A DNA stretch of 64,000 bases, from contig JAQGKD010000072.1 in the NCBI GenBank assembly GCA_028290285.1, forward strand, positions 1-64,000, in the 5' to 3' direction. This DNA comes from Hyphomicrobiales bacterium (GTDB lineage: Bacteria > Pseudomonadota > Alphaproteobacteria > Rhizobiales > Beijerinckiaceae). The stretch's first letter is position 1, and each line of letters starts with the position of its first letter. Both the position numbers and the translations under genes were made by a program. Below are positions 27,450 to 39,692 of this stretch, in pieces. The notes beneath the pieces are model-generated. The model was not told where the DNA came from, did not search any database, and saw nothing but the letters and a program-made list of their open reading frames with translations.

Positions 27450-27463
27450 CAGGAGAACAAAAA
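27450..27463 (+). repeat. 14-bp target-site duplication, right copy
   Basis: CAGGAGAACAAAAA, identical to 12250–12263. Here the sequence continues with AAGAAC, so this copy overlaps the first nine bases of the recA LexA operator. Confidence 0.9.
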
Positions 27464-27469
27464 AAGAAC
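27455..27469 (+). promoter_or_regulatory. SOS box (LexA operator) of recA
   Basis: GAAC-AAAAAAA-GAAC, which on the other strand is GTTC-N7-GTTC, the direct-repeat LexA site of alphaproteobacteria. It lies about 98 bp before the recA start and ends where the likely -35 element begins, so LexA binding would block recA transcription. Nine of its 15 bp were duplicated by the mobile element insertion. Confidence 0.85.
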
Positions 27470-27497
27470 TTGCGAGCGAGAACAAAGCCGGTACATT
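27470..27497 (+). promoter_or_regulatory. Likely recA promoter
   Basis: TTGCGA (27470–27475) and TACATT (27492–27497) with a 16-bp spacer resemble -35 and -10 elements, and the -35 directly adjoins the SOS box. The whole promoter lies on the recA side of the insertion, so recA expression should have survived it. Confidence 0.55.
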
Positions 27498-27566
27498 CAA
27501 CTCACACCTGATCTGCACCGTTTTCTTGCGTCCCTCCCGCCCGTCATGTCAGAAGGAAACCACACC

Positions 27567-28643
27567 GTGAGCCAATCGAATCTCCGCCTTGTGGAAGGAA
27601 CGTCCGTGGACAAGACCAAGGCGCTAGACGCCGCCCTGTCGCAAATCGAACGCGCCTTCGGCAAGGGTTCGATTATGCGCCTCGGCAAGAACCAGAAAGC
27701 CGTCGAGATCGAGACCGTTTCCACGGGCTCTCTCGGCCTCGACATTGCGCTGGGCGTCGGTGGCCTGCCGCGCGGGCGTGTGATCGAGATCTACGGCCCC
27801 GAATCGTCGGGCAAGACGACCCTGACCCTCCACGTCATCGCCGAAGCCCAGAAGAAGGGCGGCGTATGCGCCTTCGTGGATGCGGAACATGCGCTCGATC
27901 CCGTCTATGCCCGCAAGCTCGGCGTGAACCTCGAAGATCTCCTGATCTCGCAGCCCGACACCGGCGAGCAGGCGCTCGAAATCACCGACACCCTCGTGCG
28001 CTCGGGCGCGGTGGATGTCCTCATCATCGATTCGGTGGCGGCCCTCACGCCGCGCGCCGAAATCGAGGGAGAGATGGGCGATGTCCAGCCGGGACTGCAG
28101 GCGCGCCTGATGAGCCAGGCCCTGCGCAAGCTCACGGCGTCGATCTCGCGTTCCAACACCATGGTCATCTTCATCAATCAGATCCGCATGAAGATCGGCG
28201 TGATGTACGGCTCTCCCGAGACGACGACCGGTGGCAACGCGCTCAAGTTCTACGCCTCCGTCCGCCTCGACATCCGCCGCATCGGCGCCATCAAGGACCG
28301 TGACGAAGTCACCGGCAACCAGACGCGCGTCAAGGTCGTCAAGAACAAGGTCGCACCGCCCTTCAAGCAGGTCGAATTCGACATCATGTACGGCGAAGGC
28401 ATCTCCAAGGTCGGCGAGCTCGTCGATCTCGGGGTCAAGGCTGGCGTGGTCGAGAAGTCCGGCGCCTGGTTCTCCTATGACAGCCAGCGCCTCGGCCAGG
28501 GCCGCGAAAACGCCAAGGCCTACCTGAAGGCCAATCCGGAAGCGGCGGCCCAGATCGAACAGGCCATTCGCGAGAATTCAGGCCTGATCGCAGACAAGAT
28601 CCTGGACGCCAGCAGCGATGCGCCGGAGACCGAGGAAGGTTGA
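27567..28643 (+). CDS. recA: Recombinase RecA
   Basis: A 358-residue DNA strand-exchange ATPase for homologous recombination and the SOS response. It contains the Walker [10 protein letters not shown], the [10 protein letters not shown] stretch, [15 protein letters not shown], and [31 protein letters not shown] prefer the GTG start at 27567 ([11 protein letters not shown]) because AGAAGGA lies nine bases before it; the in-frame ATG at 27546 has no ribosome-binding site. It is preceded by an SOS box and promoter just right of the mobile element. Confidence 0.97.
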   Translation: MSQSNLRLVEGTSVDKTKALDAALSQIERAFGKGSIMRLGKNQKAVEIETVSTGSLGLDIALGVGGLPRGRVIEIYGPESSGKTTLTLHVIAEAQKKGGVCAFVDAEHALDPVYARKLGVNLEDLLISQPDTGEQALEITDTLVRSGAVDVLIIDSVAALTPRAEIEGEMGDVQPGLQARLMSQALRKLTASISRSNTMVIFINQIRMKIGVMYGSPETTTGGNALKFYASVRLDIRRIGAIKDRDEVTGNQTRVKVVKNKVAPPFKQVEFDIMYGEGISKVGELVDLGVKAGVVEKSGAWFSYDSQRLGQGRENAKAYLKANPEAAAQIEQAIRENSGLIADKILDASSDAPETEEG

Positions 28644-29103
28644 TCCGCAGGGTTTGATCCCTTCCGGCTCCGGCGGGAAGGTTCCACTGCCCCCGGAAAG
28701 ACTTGGGTCCACCATGATCCGGTCTTGAACATTTCGTAATGCGAGATAGGACGAATCCGAGGGGTCGGCATCAGTTGCCGCTCTCGCCGATCCCGAAGCC
28801 GCAATGTGGAAGGTCCCCCCCACGCGGCCGGGTTCGTCCGACTTCGTTCCGGGGCGCTCGCACCGGCCTCGAGCCCCCCACGGATTCTCTCCGGCCATGC
28901 CGTCTCCGCCACTCGACAGTCTTGTACGCTGCGGCTAGAACGGGCGCGGCTCGTGAGAGCTGGATTTTTGCACGCCCCGTCTCTCGGGTTGTCGCGCAAT
29001 AGTCCATCATGGATCGACAGGCTGGAACGCTGAAGACCCCTTCGCGGTCCGGCTTTGCGGGCCCCGGCAGGTCGGGGTGTGCGACGGGAAACGAGTTCCA
29101 GCA
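28644..29103. other. recA–alaS intergenic region, no supported gene
   Basis: This 460-bp G+C-rich stretch has overlapping frames on both strands but none with recognisable similarity or a good start. A CCTTCC/GGAAGG inverted repeat about 20–45 bp after recA could act in termination but lacks a T run. The alaS promoter should lie toward the right end. Confidence 0.4.
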
Positions 29104-31776
29104 ATGAGCGGCGTCAACGAAATCCGGTCGGCCTTCCTCGACTTCTTTGCCGGCAACGGCCATGAGGTCGTCGCCTCATCCCCGCTCGTTCCGCGCAACG
29201 ACCCGACGTTGATGTTCACCAACGCGGGCATGGTGCAATTCAAAAACGTTTTCACAGGCGTCGAAAAGCGCCCCTACAGCCGCGCGACCTCGGCGCAGAA
29301 ATGCGTGCGCGCAGGCGGCAAGCACAACGACCTCGACAATGTCGGCTACACCGCCCGCCATCACACCTTCTTCGAAATGCTCGGAAACTTCTCTTTCGGC
29401 GACTATTTCAAGGAAGAAGCGATTGAACTCGCCTGGCGCTTGATTACCAAGGAATTCGGCCTCGACCGCAACCGCCTGCTGGTCACCGTCTATCACACCG
29501 ACGATCAGGCCTTCGACCTCTGGAAGAAGATCGCAGGCTTTCCCGACGAGCGGATAATCCGCATCCCGACCTCGGATAATTTCTGGGCCATGGGCGACAC
29601 GGGTCCCTGCGGTCCCTGCTCCGAGATCTTCTACGATCAGGGCGAGAGTGTCGCCGGTGGCCCGCCCGGGAGCCCGGACGAGGATGGCGATCGGTTCCTG
29701 GAATTCTGGAATCTCGTTTTCATGCAATACGAGCAGGTTGCGCCTGGCGATCGCGTCGCCTTGCCGAAGCCCTCGATCGATACCGGCATGGGCCTCGAGC
29801 GCATGGCCGCAATCATGCAGGGCGTCACCTCGAACTACGACATCGACCTGATGCAGGCGCTGATTCGGGCCTCTGTCGATGCGATTGGTGTCCCCGCCGA
29901 AGGTGGCCACAAGGTCAGCCATCGCGTCATCGCGGATCACCTGCGCGCCTCGTCCTTCCTCGTGGCGGATGGAGTTAACCCTTCGAACGAGGGTCGTGGC
30001 TACGTCCTGCGCCGCATCATGCGCCGCGCCATGCGCCATGCCCAGCTCCTCGGCGCCAAAGAGCCGGTCATGTGGCGTCTTGTCCCCGCGCTGGTGCGCG
30101 AGATGGGCGCGGCCTATCCCGAACTCGTGCCTGCAGAAAGCCTCATCGTCGAGACGCTGCGCACCGAGGAAACGCGGTTCCGGACCACTCTCGTGCGCGG
30201 CCTCGCCATCCTGGACGAAGAGACCCGCGACCTCGGCCAGGGCGAACGCCTGTCAGGCGAGGTCGCCTTCAAGCTCTACGACACCTACGGCTTCCCGCTC
30301 GACCTGACGCAAGACGCATTGCGCGCCCGCCAGATCGACGTGGATACCGCCGGATTCCAGAGCTCGATGGAGCGCCAGCGCGCGGAAGCCCGCAAGGCCT
30401 GGTCCGGTTCAGGCGAGGCCGCGACGGAAACCGTCTGGTTCGGCATCCGCGACCGCGTCGGCGCAACCGAGTTCCTGGGCTATGGAACCGAAGCCGCCGT
30501 GGGCATCGTCGCCGCTGTCCTGCGGGACGGGCATGAAGTCCCGAAACTCGCCAAAGGCGAAACGGGCCTCATCGTCCTCAATCAGACGCCATTCTATGGC
30601 GAATCCGGCGGCCAGGTCGGCGATACCGGCGCCATGAGCGCGCCTGGCCTTCGGCTGAAGATCACCAACACGCAAAAGAAGCTCGGCGATCTCTTCGTCC
30701 ACGAAGCCCAGGTCGAGGAAGGCGAGATCACGCCCGGCCTTGCGCTCGAACTCACCGTGGATCACGCCCGTCGTGGAGCCATCCGCGCCAACCATTCAGC
30801 GACGCATCTTCTGCACGAGGCGCTGCGCCAGGTGCTGGGGGAGCACGTCGCGCAAAAGGGCTCGCTCGTATCGGGCGAGCGGCTGCGCTTCGATTTTACC
30901 CATATGAAGCCGATCAGCGACGCGGAGCTGGCCGAAATTGAAGATCTCGCCAACAGCATCGTCCTGCGCAACGAGCCGGTCATCACCCGCGTCATGGGTA
31001 TCGACGACGCCCGTGAGTCGGGCGCACGCGCCCTGTTCGGCGAGAAATACGGCGATGAAGTGCGCGTGGTCTCGATGGGCACGGTCGACGGCGCCAACGG
31101 CCCCCGCCCCTATTCGGTCGAACTCTGCGGCGGCACCCATGTCGCCCGCACCGGCGACATCGGCCTTGTTACGATCATCGGCGAGGGTGCTGTTGCATCC
31201 GGCATTCGTCGCGTCGAAGCCAAGACGGCCGATGCAGCGCGTCACTATCTGAACGCCGAGGCGCGCCGCCTGCGTGAGGTCGCAACGCTCCTCAAATCGC
31301 CCGCCGATAGCGCGCCCGAGCGACTGGAAGCCCTGATTGAGGACCGCCGCCGTCTCGACCGTGAATTGTCCGATGCACGCCGCAAGCTCGCCATGGGCGG
31401 GGGCGGCTCGAATGCGCCCGACGACGTGCGCGACATCGGCGGCATCAAGCTCTTTGCCCGAGCGATCTCCGGCGTCGAGATGAAGGACTTGAAGTCGCTG
31501 GCCGACGAGGCCAAGCAATCGATCGGCTCGGGCATCGTCGCCATCGTAGGCGTCTCGGCGGACGGCAAGGCCGGTGTTGTGGTGGGCGTGACTGCCGATC
31601 TCACCTCCCGCTTCAACGCTGTCGATTTCGTCCGTGTCGCTTCCGAAAGACTCGGCGGAAAAGGCGGAGGCGGACGCCCGGACATGGCGCAGGCGGGCGG
31701 CCCGGATGGCGACAAGGCAGAAGAAGCACTCGCTGGCATCGCAGAAAGCCTCGCGGCCCGCGTCGCAGCCGAATAA
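29104..31776 (+). CDS. alaS: Alanyl-tRNA synthetase
   Basis: An 890-residue class II synthetase that charges tRNA-Ala and edits mischarged Ser and Gly. The N-terminus is typical ([33 protein letters not shown]). Class II motifs occur in [20 protein letters not shown] and [15 protein letters not shown]; the editing domain has [11 protein letters not shown] and [14 protein letters not shown]; the C-terminal Ala domain ends with [13 protein letters not shown]. The ATG at 29104 was taken because the protein start there is the family standard. It follows recA, a common order in Rhizobiales. Confidence 0.97.
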   Translation: MSGVNEIRSAFLDFFAGNGHEVVASSPLVPRNDPTLMFTNAGMVQFKNVFTGVEKRPYSRATSAQKCVRAGGKHNDLDNVGYTARHHTFFEMLGNFSFGDYFKEEAIELAWRLITKEFGLDRNRLLVTVYHTDDQAFDLWKKIAGFPDERIIRIPTSDNFWAMGDTGPCGPCSEIFYDQGESVAGGPPGSPDEDGDRFLEFWNLVFMQYEQVAPGDRVALPKPSIDTGMGLERMAAIMQGVTSNYDIDLMQALIRASVDAIGVPAEGGHKVSHRVIADHLRASSFLVADGVNPSNEGRGYVLRRIMRRAMRHAQLLGAKEPVMWRLVPALVREMGAAYPELVPAESLIVETLRTEETRFRTTLVRGLAILDEETRDLGQGERLSGEVAFKLYDTYGFPLDLTQDALRARQIDVDTAGFQSSMERQRAEARKAWSGSGEAATETVWFGIRDRVGATEFLGYGTEAAVGIVAAVLRDGHEVPKLAKGETGLIVLNQTPFYGESGGQVGDTGAMSAPGLRLKITNTQKKLGDLFVHEAQVEEGEITPGLALELTVDHARRGAIRANHSATHLLHEALRQVLGEHVAQKGSLVSGERLRFDFTHMKPISDAELAEIEDLANSIVLRNEPVITRVMGIDDARESGARALFGEKYGDEVRVVSMGTVDGANGPRPYSVELCGGTHVARTGDIGLVTIIGEGAVASGIRRVEAKTADAARHYLNAEARRLREVATLLKSPADSAPERLEALIEDRRRLDRELSDARRKLAMGGGGSNAPDDVRDIGGIKLFARAISGVEMKDLKSLADEAKQSIGSGIVAIVGVSADGKAGVVVGVTADLTSRFNAVDFVRVASERLGGKGGGGRPDMAQAGGPDGDKAEEALAGIAESLAARVAAE

Positions 31777-32071
31777 GCGACCGAGTTGAACGACGTGTAG
31801 TGCGGGACGGGATACGGATCCCCTCTTTTCCGCCTGCCCAACGAGTGCCGGGTTCGCCCCGCTCTGCGACAAGCTTCCTCAAAGCTTTGAATTGTCGAGC
31901 TTCCAGCGGAACGACGAGGCTGCTCAGCCGTTGAGTCTTCGGTTGATTTACCGCGCCTGGCTCAACTCATAGGCGAACGTCAGGGAGGGTCGCTGAACGT
32001 GGCCCCGATCTGATGGACGCGGATAAGTTGAAGGTGCCTGCTCAGCTCAACTTACGCCTTAAGGAGCCCTC

Positions 32072-32254
32072 ATGAACTTCGGCAATCTTCTTCACTGGGC
32101 GCTCGTATTCCTCGTCGTCGCGCTCGTCGCTGCGCTGTTCGGCTTCGGCGGCCTCGCAGGCACCGCCATGGAAGGCGCGCGCATCCTGTTCTGGGTCGCC
32201 TTGATTCTGCTGCTGGTCTCGCTGATCTTCGGCTACTCCCGGCGTGGCCGTTAG
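32072..32254 (+). CDS. DUF1328 small membrane protein
   Basis: A 60-residue protein with two hydrophobic helices (LHWALVFLVVALVAALFGF; EGARILFWVALILLLVSLIFGY) and a basic end, matching the DUF1328/YtjA family of small inner-membrane proteins often linked to stress. AAGGAG precedes the ATG. Its molecular role is unknown. The roughly 295 bp between alaS and this gene shows nothing else. Confidence 0.85.
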   Translation: MNFGNLLHWALVFLVVALVAALFGFGGLAGTAMEGARILFWVALILLLVSLIFGYSRRGR

Positions 32255-32332
32255 AACGCCAGAGCGGGCTTGACGCAAAGCAAGGACGAGGTCGCCCGAA
32301 CCGGCGAGTGTGGCGCGGCAGGAGTACAACAT

Positions 32333-32758
32333 ATGTTCCGGAACATTCTCGTCGCCATCGACCTAGCTGAAATGAACGTCGCCAAGCCCGCCATCGATCA
32401 AGCCGTGGCCCTGGCGGAGCAATCGGGGGGCAAATTGCGCCTCGTAAACGTGCAGACGCTCCTGCCCGCAACCTTCATGGATTATGTCCCGGCCGACTTC
32501 GACCAGGAGATGAAGGACAATGCCGAGGCGAGCCTGCGGAAGCTCGCAGAGGAAATCGCTTTACCAAAGGAACGCGTGTCGCAGGTCGTCCGGGTCGGGG
32601 GCGTCTACCCGGAAATCCTGGCCGAGGCCGACGACTGCGGCGCGGACCTGATCGTGGTCGGCTCTCACCGCCCGGCCATGTCGACCTACCTGCTGGGCTC
32701 AAACGCCAAGACCGTGGTCCGCCACGCCAAATGCTCGGTTCTGGTCGTCCGCCAGTAA
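32333..32758 (+). CDS. Universal stress protein (UspA family)
   Basis: A 141-residue single-domain Usp. The N-terminus FRNILVAIDLAEMNVAKPAIDQAVALAEQSG and the C-terminal nucleotide-binding motif GADLIVVGSHRPAMSTYLLGSNAKTVVRHAKCSVLVVR (G-2x-G-9x-G pattern) indicate an ATP-binding Usp. The ATG at 32333 has AGGAG eight bases upstream; the frame extends back to 32270 without such a site. It follows the DUF1328 gene by 78 bp, possibly in one stress-linked transcript. Confidence 0.9.
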   Translation: MFRNILVAIDLAEMNVAKPAIDQAVALAEQSGGKLRLVNVQTLLPATFMDYVPADFDQEMKDNAEASLRKLAEEIALPKERVSQVVRVGGVYPEILAEADDCGADLIVVGSHRPAMSTYLLGSNAKTVVRHAKCSVLVVRQ

Positions 32759-32968
32759 GAAGGGCGGCACGCATACAGTTTACGCATGGCGTTCCGCCTT
32801 TAACGGGGCCAACCCCTGGACTTCTTGCGAATCGACGGTTTCCCTTAATATTGCAAAGGGTTAGAAACCTTCTTTCCAGGAGTCGCGACCTTGGTCGTGA
32901 CCGCGCAAGCTTGAGCCGTTAGAAGACGGTTGGATTTCAGCAAGGCGCATTGATCGAGGACGTCGCGT

Positions 32969-33247
32969 ATGAGCACAAGTCACGCATCACTTCTGAAGGA
33001 CTTGGTTCCGGAATTCGTTGAGGAACGGGTGCGCCAGCATCCTAAGAAGAGCTTCGACATCGACGAAGCCAGCCGCGCCTTGGCGGCGATGGTCGCCGAG
33101 ACTGGCGAAAAGGTTAGCTTTTCGGCCAGCGATATCAGCAAGATCGCAACACTGCTCGAGGGCCACCCCTTCCTCGTGCGCCTATCCGGCGCCCGCCCGA
33201 GCTGGAAGCCCGGCCTCGACCGGGCACAGATCAATGGGAAATCCTGA
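32969..33247 (+). CDS. Conserved hypothetical small protein
   Basis: A 92-residue soluble, mostly helical protein (LLKDLVPEFVEERVRQHPKKSFDIDEASRALAAMVAETGEKVSFSASDISKIATLLEGH). No domain is recognised. Codon use is like the neighbours, and the opposite frames lack support, so it is probably real. It precedes the histidine phosphatase gene by about 46 bp. Confidence 0.5.
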   Translation: MSTSHASLLKDLVPEFVEERVRQHPKKSFDIDEASRALAAMVAETGEKVSFSASDISKIATLLEGHPFLVRLSGARPSWKPGLDRAQINGKS

Positions 33248-33293
33248 GCCGCGGCGAGTCGAAACCGGCGTCGGCCCATGTTAGCGTGTGTGC

Positions 33294-33815
33294 ATGCGCC
33301 GCCTGATCCTCCTCCGCCATTCCAAGGCCGCCGCCCAAGCCGGTGGCGGCGATTTCGAGCGTCCGCTCACGCACAGGGGCCGGAAGGACGCTTCACGAGC
33401 CGGGCGCGCTTTGAAGGAAGCGGGCCTGCTGCCCGACACCTCGGTCGTCTCGAACGCAAAGCGGACGCGTGAGACCCTCGAGCGCGTCCTGGAGGAATTT
33501 GGCGAGAAGACCCCTGTTCACGTTGAGTCCCGGCTTTACAACGCCGACGTCGGGGCTCTGATCTCAGCCCTGCACAAGACGCCTGCGAGCGTTCGCACCC
33601 TCCTCGTGGTCGGCCACAATCCGGGAATCGCCGAGCTCGCGGAGACTCTGGCCGGCACCGGCGACCGCTACGCCCGCGCGCGCCTCCAGTCCTCCTTTCC
33701 CACTAGTGCGTTCGCTGTGCTCGATTTCGACGTGGACAGCTGGACTGAGGTGGACATCGGAACCGGGCGGCTCGATCGTTTCGTCGTGCCCGAAGATCTC
33801 ACCGCGAAAGACTGA
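33294..33815 (+). CDS. sixA: SixA-type histidine phosphatase
   Basis: A 173-residue member of the histidine phosphatase superfamily. The catalytic RHS(K) motif is at the start (LILLRHSKAAA), and the second conserved His is in VVGHNPGIAELAE. SixA enzymes dephosphorylate phosphohistidine on Hpt or PTS proteins; a role on the nearby Hpt protein (39151–39567) is conceivable but unsupported. The ATG at 33294 was chosen over a GTG at 33288 because MRRLILLRHSK is the family start. Confidence 0.85.
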   Translation: MRRLILLRHSKAAAQAGGGDFERPLTHRGRKDASRAGRALKEAGLLPDTSVVSNAKRTRETLERVLEEFGEKTPVHVESRLYNADVGALISALHKTPASVRTLLVVGHNPGIAELAETLAGTGDRYARARLQSSFPTSAFAVLDFDVDSWTEVDIGTGRLDRFVVPEDLTAKD

Positions 33816-33847
33816 CCGCCAAGCTTGCCCTTTGACCCGAACGCACG

Positions 33848-34864
33848 ATGTCTGCGAGTGACGACAGCGGGTTACGAGCGACGGACGGGACATTGATCGC
33901 AGAAACCATCCTGCTACTCCTAAGCTTGGCCGGCGCCGACCTCGCGGACGCGCGAGGGGGCATGGAGCGCCTCATGGCCTCGGCCGGGCTTGCCGATCCA
34001 CTTTTCCAGCCCGGACTGCGCGAGGTCTCGAACTGGCGCGCCGAGACGCTGCAGCATCTCGATCTCGACACGAGCGCGCTGACGCGCGTGTTGCGCGAGC
34101 CCGAGCGCCTGCCTCGCTGCGTCCGGCTCAACAACTACTGGTGCATCAAGAGCGCGGGCTGGAAAGGCGAGATCGCCAGCGACGCGGAAGGCCACGTCGC
34201 TTTCTCGTCGGCGACAGAAGGCGCAGCTGTCGCCGCACTTCTGCTCCGCCGCTATTACACCGATTACGGTCGCCACACCGCGCTCGCGATCGTCTCGCGC
34301 TGGGCGCCGGCGCAATGCGGGCCAGCGATTGCGCTCCGTAGCTCCAAGGGCACGACCAAAGCAGCGGACGGACTCGCGACGCGCGGTCTTCGCAACACCC
34401 TGCGCGCCCGCTTTCTGGCCGGACGCACCGGTCGGAGCAAGGTCGCCGGAGGAAAGGCGCGTGTGCATACGGTCATCGCAGCCGCCCCCATGCCCATGTT
34501 GCGCGCACCCGCCATTGTCATAGGCTTCGGCGAAAAGCCAGCGAACTCCGCCCCGACGCGGCTCGCAAGCCTGACCCTCAGCATAACCCTTCCGCCACAG
34601 GTGCGTAGCGGCGGCTCTTGCCCCGCCGAATCGCAGCGCATCCGCAATTATGCAACCCGCGCGAGCGCCGGGCTCGGCTCGCCCGAGACAGATCTCGCCC
34701 TGTTCGACGCCGCAGGCGCGCCCACCGCCAATCTTGCGCGGGTGATGCGGAACATGGCGGCGGTCGAGATCGGCCCGATGACGGCGGACGCCGCTCTCGT
34801 CGAGGCTGGGATCGCCCGCGCCGTGGCACTTTGGACGCCCGCGCCGGCACCACCGAGCGAGTGA
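33848..34864 (+). CDS. Hypothetical protein of the sixA–ycjX cluster
   Basis: A 338-residue protein not recognised with confidence. The central part, RLNNYWCIKSAGWKGEIASDAEGHVAFSS followed by EGAAVAALLLRRYYTDYGRHTALAIVSRWAP, resembles the conserved region of phage-structural/lysozyme-like proteins that begin with an Asn-rich loop and end in IV..WAP. The C-terminal region is rich in Ala and Arg. No signal peptide is evident. It lies between sixA and ycjX, 33 bp after the former, all on the plus strand. Confidence 0.5.
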   Translation: MSASDDSGLRATDGTLIAETILLLLSLAGADLADARGGMERLMASAGLADPLFQPGLREVSNWRAETLQHLDLDTSALTRVLREPERLPRCVRLNNYWCIKSAGWKGEIASDAEGHVAFSSATEGAAVAALLLRRYYTDYGRHTALAIVSRWAPAQCGPAIALRSSKGTTKAADGLATRGLRNTLRARFLAGRTGRSKVAGGKARVHTVIAAAPMPMLRAPAIVIGFGEKPANSAPTRLASLTLSITLPPQVRSGGSCPAESQRIRNYATRASAGLGSPETDLALFDAAGAPTANLARVMRNMAAVEIGPMTADAALVEAGIARAVALWTPAPAPPSE

Positions 34865-34942
34865 AGGGACGGGCCGGGTGGGAAAATGCGCAACGCATGC
34901 TTAGATTGAGGTGCGACTTCTCGCCTTCCCGCCGGACAAAAA

Positions 34943-36433
34943 GTGCCTCTCCTTTCAGATCTCGCTCTCGACGCCCGCATCGCCGCCCGCTCGCTGGCCG
35001 ATTATGTCGGCGGCACCGGCCTGCGGCTTGGCGTGACCGGCCTGTCGCGTGCCGGCAAGACGGTATTCATCACGGCACTCGTCGAGGCCCTGATCCAGGC
35101 GGGTCGAACGCCGTCGGCCGGGCGGCGCAATCCCCTCCCCGTGTTTCGCGTCCACGCGGAGGGTCGGCTTGCCCGCGCCTTTCTCGAACCGCAACCCGAC
35201 GACGCCGTGCCGCGCTTTGCCTATGAGGATCATCTTGCAGCCCTGACGGGCGGCAACGATGGCCCGGAGGCGCGCCACTGGCCCGAGTCGACGCGTCGCA
35301 TCTCGGAACTGCGCCTCACGCTGGAGTTCGAGCGAAAGTCTGGCTGGCGCTCGGGGTCGAGTTCGCTGACGGTGGACATTGTCGATTATCCCGGCGAATG
35401 GCTGCTCGATCTGCCGCTGCTCGCGAAATCCTATGCGCAATGGTCGCAGGAGACGCTGGAGGCCAGCGCCACCGCTGCCCGAGCGCCCATCGCCGCGGCG
35501 TGGCGCGGTTTCCTGAAAACGATTGATCCCGCAGGCCCGGCGTCCGAGGAGACCGCGCGCAAGGCCGCCGATCTTTTCACGGCATATCTGCGCGCCTCCC
35601 GGGCGGAGAAATACGCACTGTCTACGCTGCCGCCTGGCCGCTTTCTGATGCCGGGCGACCTCGAAGGCTCGCCGGCACTGACCTTCGCGCCCCTGCCCGT
35701 GGAGGGGACTGCCCCCTCAGGCTCGCTCGCCGCAATGATGGAGCGGCGCTACGAGGCCTACAAGACGCATGTTGTCCGCCCCTTCTTCCGCGATCATTTC
35801 GCCCGGCTCGACCGGCAGATCGTCCTCGTCGACGCGCTCTCGGCGCTGAATTCCGGCCCCGCCGCCGTCCGCGATCTCGAAACGGCCATGACGGATGTGC
35901 TCATGGCCTTTCGCGCCGGTCGCTCGTCGCTGTTTGCGACACTCTTCCGTCCGCGCGTCGACCGTATCCTCTTCGCCGCCACCAAGGCCGATCACCTGCA
36001 CCACACGAGCCACGACAGGCTGGAGGCCATTTTGCGGCACCTCACCGCGCGAGCCATTGCCCGGGCCGAAGGCGTTGGCGCGGCCGTCGATGTGATCGCG
36101 CTCGCTGCCGTTCGCGCAACCCGCGAAGCAGCCGTAAAGCAGGGGCGGGAAACACTCGATGCGATCGTCGGCACGCCGCTGGCGGGTGAGACGGTCGGCG
36201 GCGAGCTCTTCGATGGCACGCAGGAGGTCGCGATCTTCCCCGGTAACCTGCCCGCCGATCCCCGCGCTGTCTTTCGGGGCGATGCCCTGGCAGTACCGGA
36301 GGGCGAGGCTGACTACAGGTTCGTGCGCTTCCGCCCGCCCGTGCCCCAGAGCGACGCTGCGGGCTGGCTGCCGCTCCCCCATATCCGGCTCGACCGTGCC
36401 CTGGAATTCCTGCTTGGAGACCGGCTGAAATGA
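34943..36433 (+). CDS. ycjX: YcjX-family P-loop NTPase (DUF463)
   Basis: A 496-residue protein starting at GTG 34943. The P-loop GLSRAGKT is at residues 33–40, followed by ADYVGG-type family residues, VDIVDYPGEWLLDLPLLAKSY (Walker B-like) and FAATKADHLHHTSHDRLEAIL, all typical of YcjX. The family is stress-induced in enterobacteria and paired with the membrane protein YcjF; biochemical role is not settled. The next gene is ycjF, 18 bp downstream. Confidence 0.88.
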   Translation: MPLLSDLALDARIAARSLADYVGGTGLRLGVTGLSRAGKTVFITALVEALIQAGRTPSAGRRNPLPVFRVHAEGRLARAFLEPQPDDAVPRFAYEDHLAALTGGNDGPEARHWPESTRRISELRLTLEFERKSGWRSGSSSLTVDIVDYPGEWLLDLPLLAKSYAQWSQETLEASATAARAPIAAAWRGFLKTIDPAGPASEETARKAADLFTAYLRASRAEKYALSTLPPGRFLMPGDLEGSPALTFAPLPVEGTAPSGSLAAMMERRYEAYKTHVVRPFFRDHFARLDRQIVLVDALSALNSGPAAVRDLETAMTDVLMAFRAGRSSLFATLFRPRVDRILFAATKADHLHHTSHDRLEAILRHLTARAIARAEGVGAAVDVIALAAVRATREAAVKQGRETLDAIVGTPLAGETVGGELFDGTQEVAIFPGNLPADPRAVFRGDALAVPEGEADYRFVRFRPPVPQSDAAGWLPLPHIRLDRALEFLLGDRLK

Positions 36434-36451
36434 CCTTGAGGACCTGCCCGC

Positions 36452-38670
<2,219 letters not shown>

Positions 38671-38720
38671 TCAACAGGCGGAAAATGGAAGCGGAATAAT
38701 TACACGGCGGTTTGATGTAA

Positions 38721-39041
38721 TTAACCCTGCCGTTCCGGTGTGCTCACGACGAGGCCGTCCACCGCCGTCGTCACGCGAATTTGGCAGGACAGTCGCGAGG
38801 TCGGACGCACGTCGAAGGCAAAATCGAGCATGTCTTCTTCCATGGGCTGGGCCGCAGGGATCTTATCGGCCCAGGCTGCGTCCACGTAGACATGGCACGT
38901 CGCGCAGGCGCAGGCGCCACCGCATTCGGCCTCAATGCCCGGCACGCTATTCTTCAGCGCCGTCTCCATGACGGTCGAGCCCTCGTCGCCCGCGACCGTG
39001 CGGGACTGTCCGGTTGAATCGATGAACGTGATCTGGACCAT
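38721..39041 (-). CDS. [2Fe-2S] ferredoxin (adrenodoxin/FdVI type)
   Basis: A 106-residue ferredoxin. The cluster ligands are visible in [14 protein letters not shown] plus the distal Cys of RLSCQIRV, the adrenodoxin-like C-X5-C-X2-C…C layout. Such proteins pass electrons to P450s or to iron–sulfur assembly. It lies upstream of the ferredoxin–NADP reductase with about 185 bp between them. A longer frame upstream to 39374 lacks support. Confidence 0.92.
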   Translation of the reverse strand: MVQITFIDSTGQSRTVAGDEGSTVMETALKNSVPGIEAECGGACACATCHVYVDAAWADKIPAAQPMEEDMLDFAFDVRPTSRLSCQIRVTTAVDGLVVSTPERQG

Positions 39042-39150
39042 GAAGAAGCTTCTCGTGCGCTGGCGCGTCTCGCTGACGTGGCACGGCGCCGAGGCAACCG
39101 GCCCGCGCCGCCTCGTTACCTTATCGGAGCGCCTTTGGCGAGGTCGGCCG

Positions 39151-39567
39151 TCAGCCCAGCAGATGGGCGATGCTGGCGCGGGCGATTGCGGTCTCCTCCT
39201 GCAGGATCTGCAGGGCGGTCGCGCGAGCCGAGTCTCCAGCTGAGGAGAAAAGAACGGCCTCATATGCCTCCGACGCGGCAGCCACGGCGAAGGCGCCCAC
39301 CGCCCTCGACGAACCGGTGAGGGTATGGGCAAGATCGCGCTGCCAGCGCAACTCCCCGCCACTCTTGGTTGCACTGAGTCGGTCGATCACATGCGCTGCC
39401 TGGCGGTCGTAGAGTTCGAGAAGCTCGACCTCCAGCTTCTTATCCCCAAGTGATTGGCGGGCGAGATAGACCAGGTCGATTGCTTTGCCGCGTCCGACAG
39501 GCCCCGCGAACGCCTCGCATTCGGCGGCTTCGGGGGGTGAAATGACGCGTGCCGCTTGGCTCGACAT
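39151..39567 (-). CDS. Hpt-domain phosphotransfer protein
   Basis: A 138-residue helical protein. The segment [33 protein letters not shown] leads to the Hpt motif [18 protein letters not shown] with the putative phospho-acceptor histidine. The start at 39567 has GGAG six bases upstream; an ATG at 39579 is less likely. It is divergent from the giant coiled-coil gene, and a perfect CtrA box lies in the 310-bp spacer between them, so it may be a cell-cycle phosphorelay component. Its cognate kinase is unknown. Confidence 0.75.
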   Translation of the reverse strand: MSSQAARVISPPEAAECEAFAGPVGRGKAIDLVYLARQSLGDKKLEVELLELYDRQAAHVIDRLSATKSGGELRWQRDLAHTLTGSSRAVGAFAVAAASEAYEAVLFSSAGDSARATALQILQEETAIARASIAHLLG

Positions 39568-39692
39568 TACATGCTCCATGTATCTGGGAGCCTGAATTCA
39601 GCCGGTCTCCCGCATTGCGAGAGTATGCGGGCCGAAGCCTGGCGAAATCCGTATCGCTTCAATGATGCGGCAACCAACTTTGCTCGCTATGG

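Noticed and set aside
27142..27570. A plus-strand 142-codon frame over the right end of the element and the recA leader
   Set aside because: It spans the inverted repeat, the SOS box and the recA promoter, so it is a chance frame.
28520..29104. Minus-strand frames in the recA–alaS spacer
   Set aside because: They overlap recA or alaS ends, have no recognisable similarity and no convincing start site.
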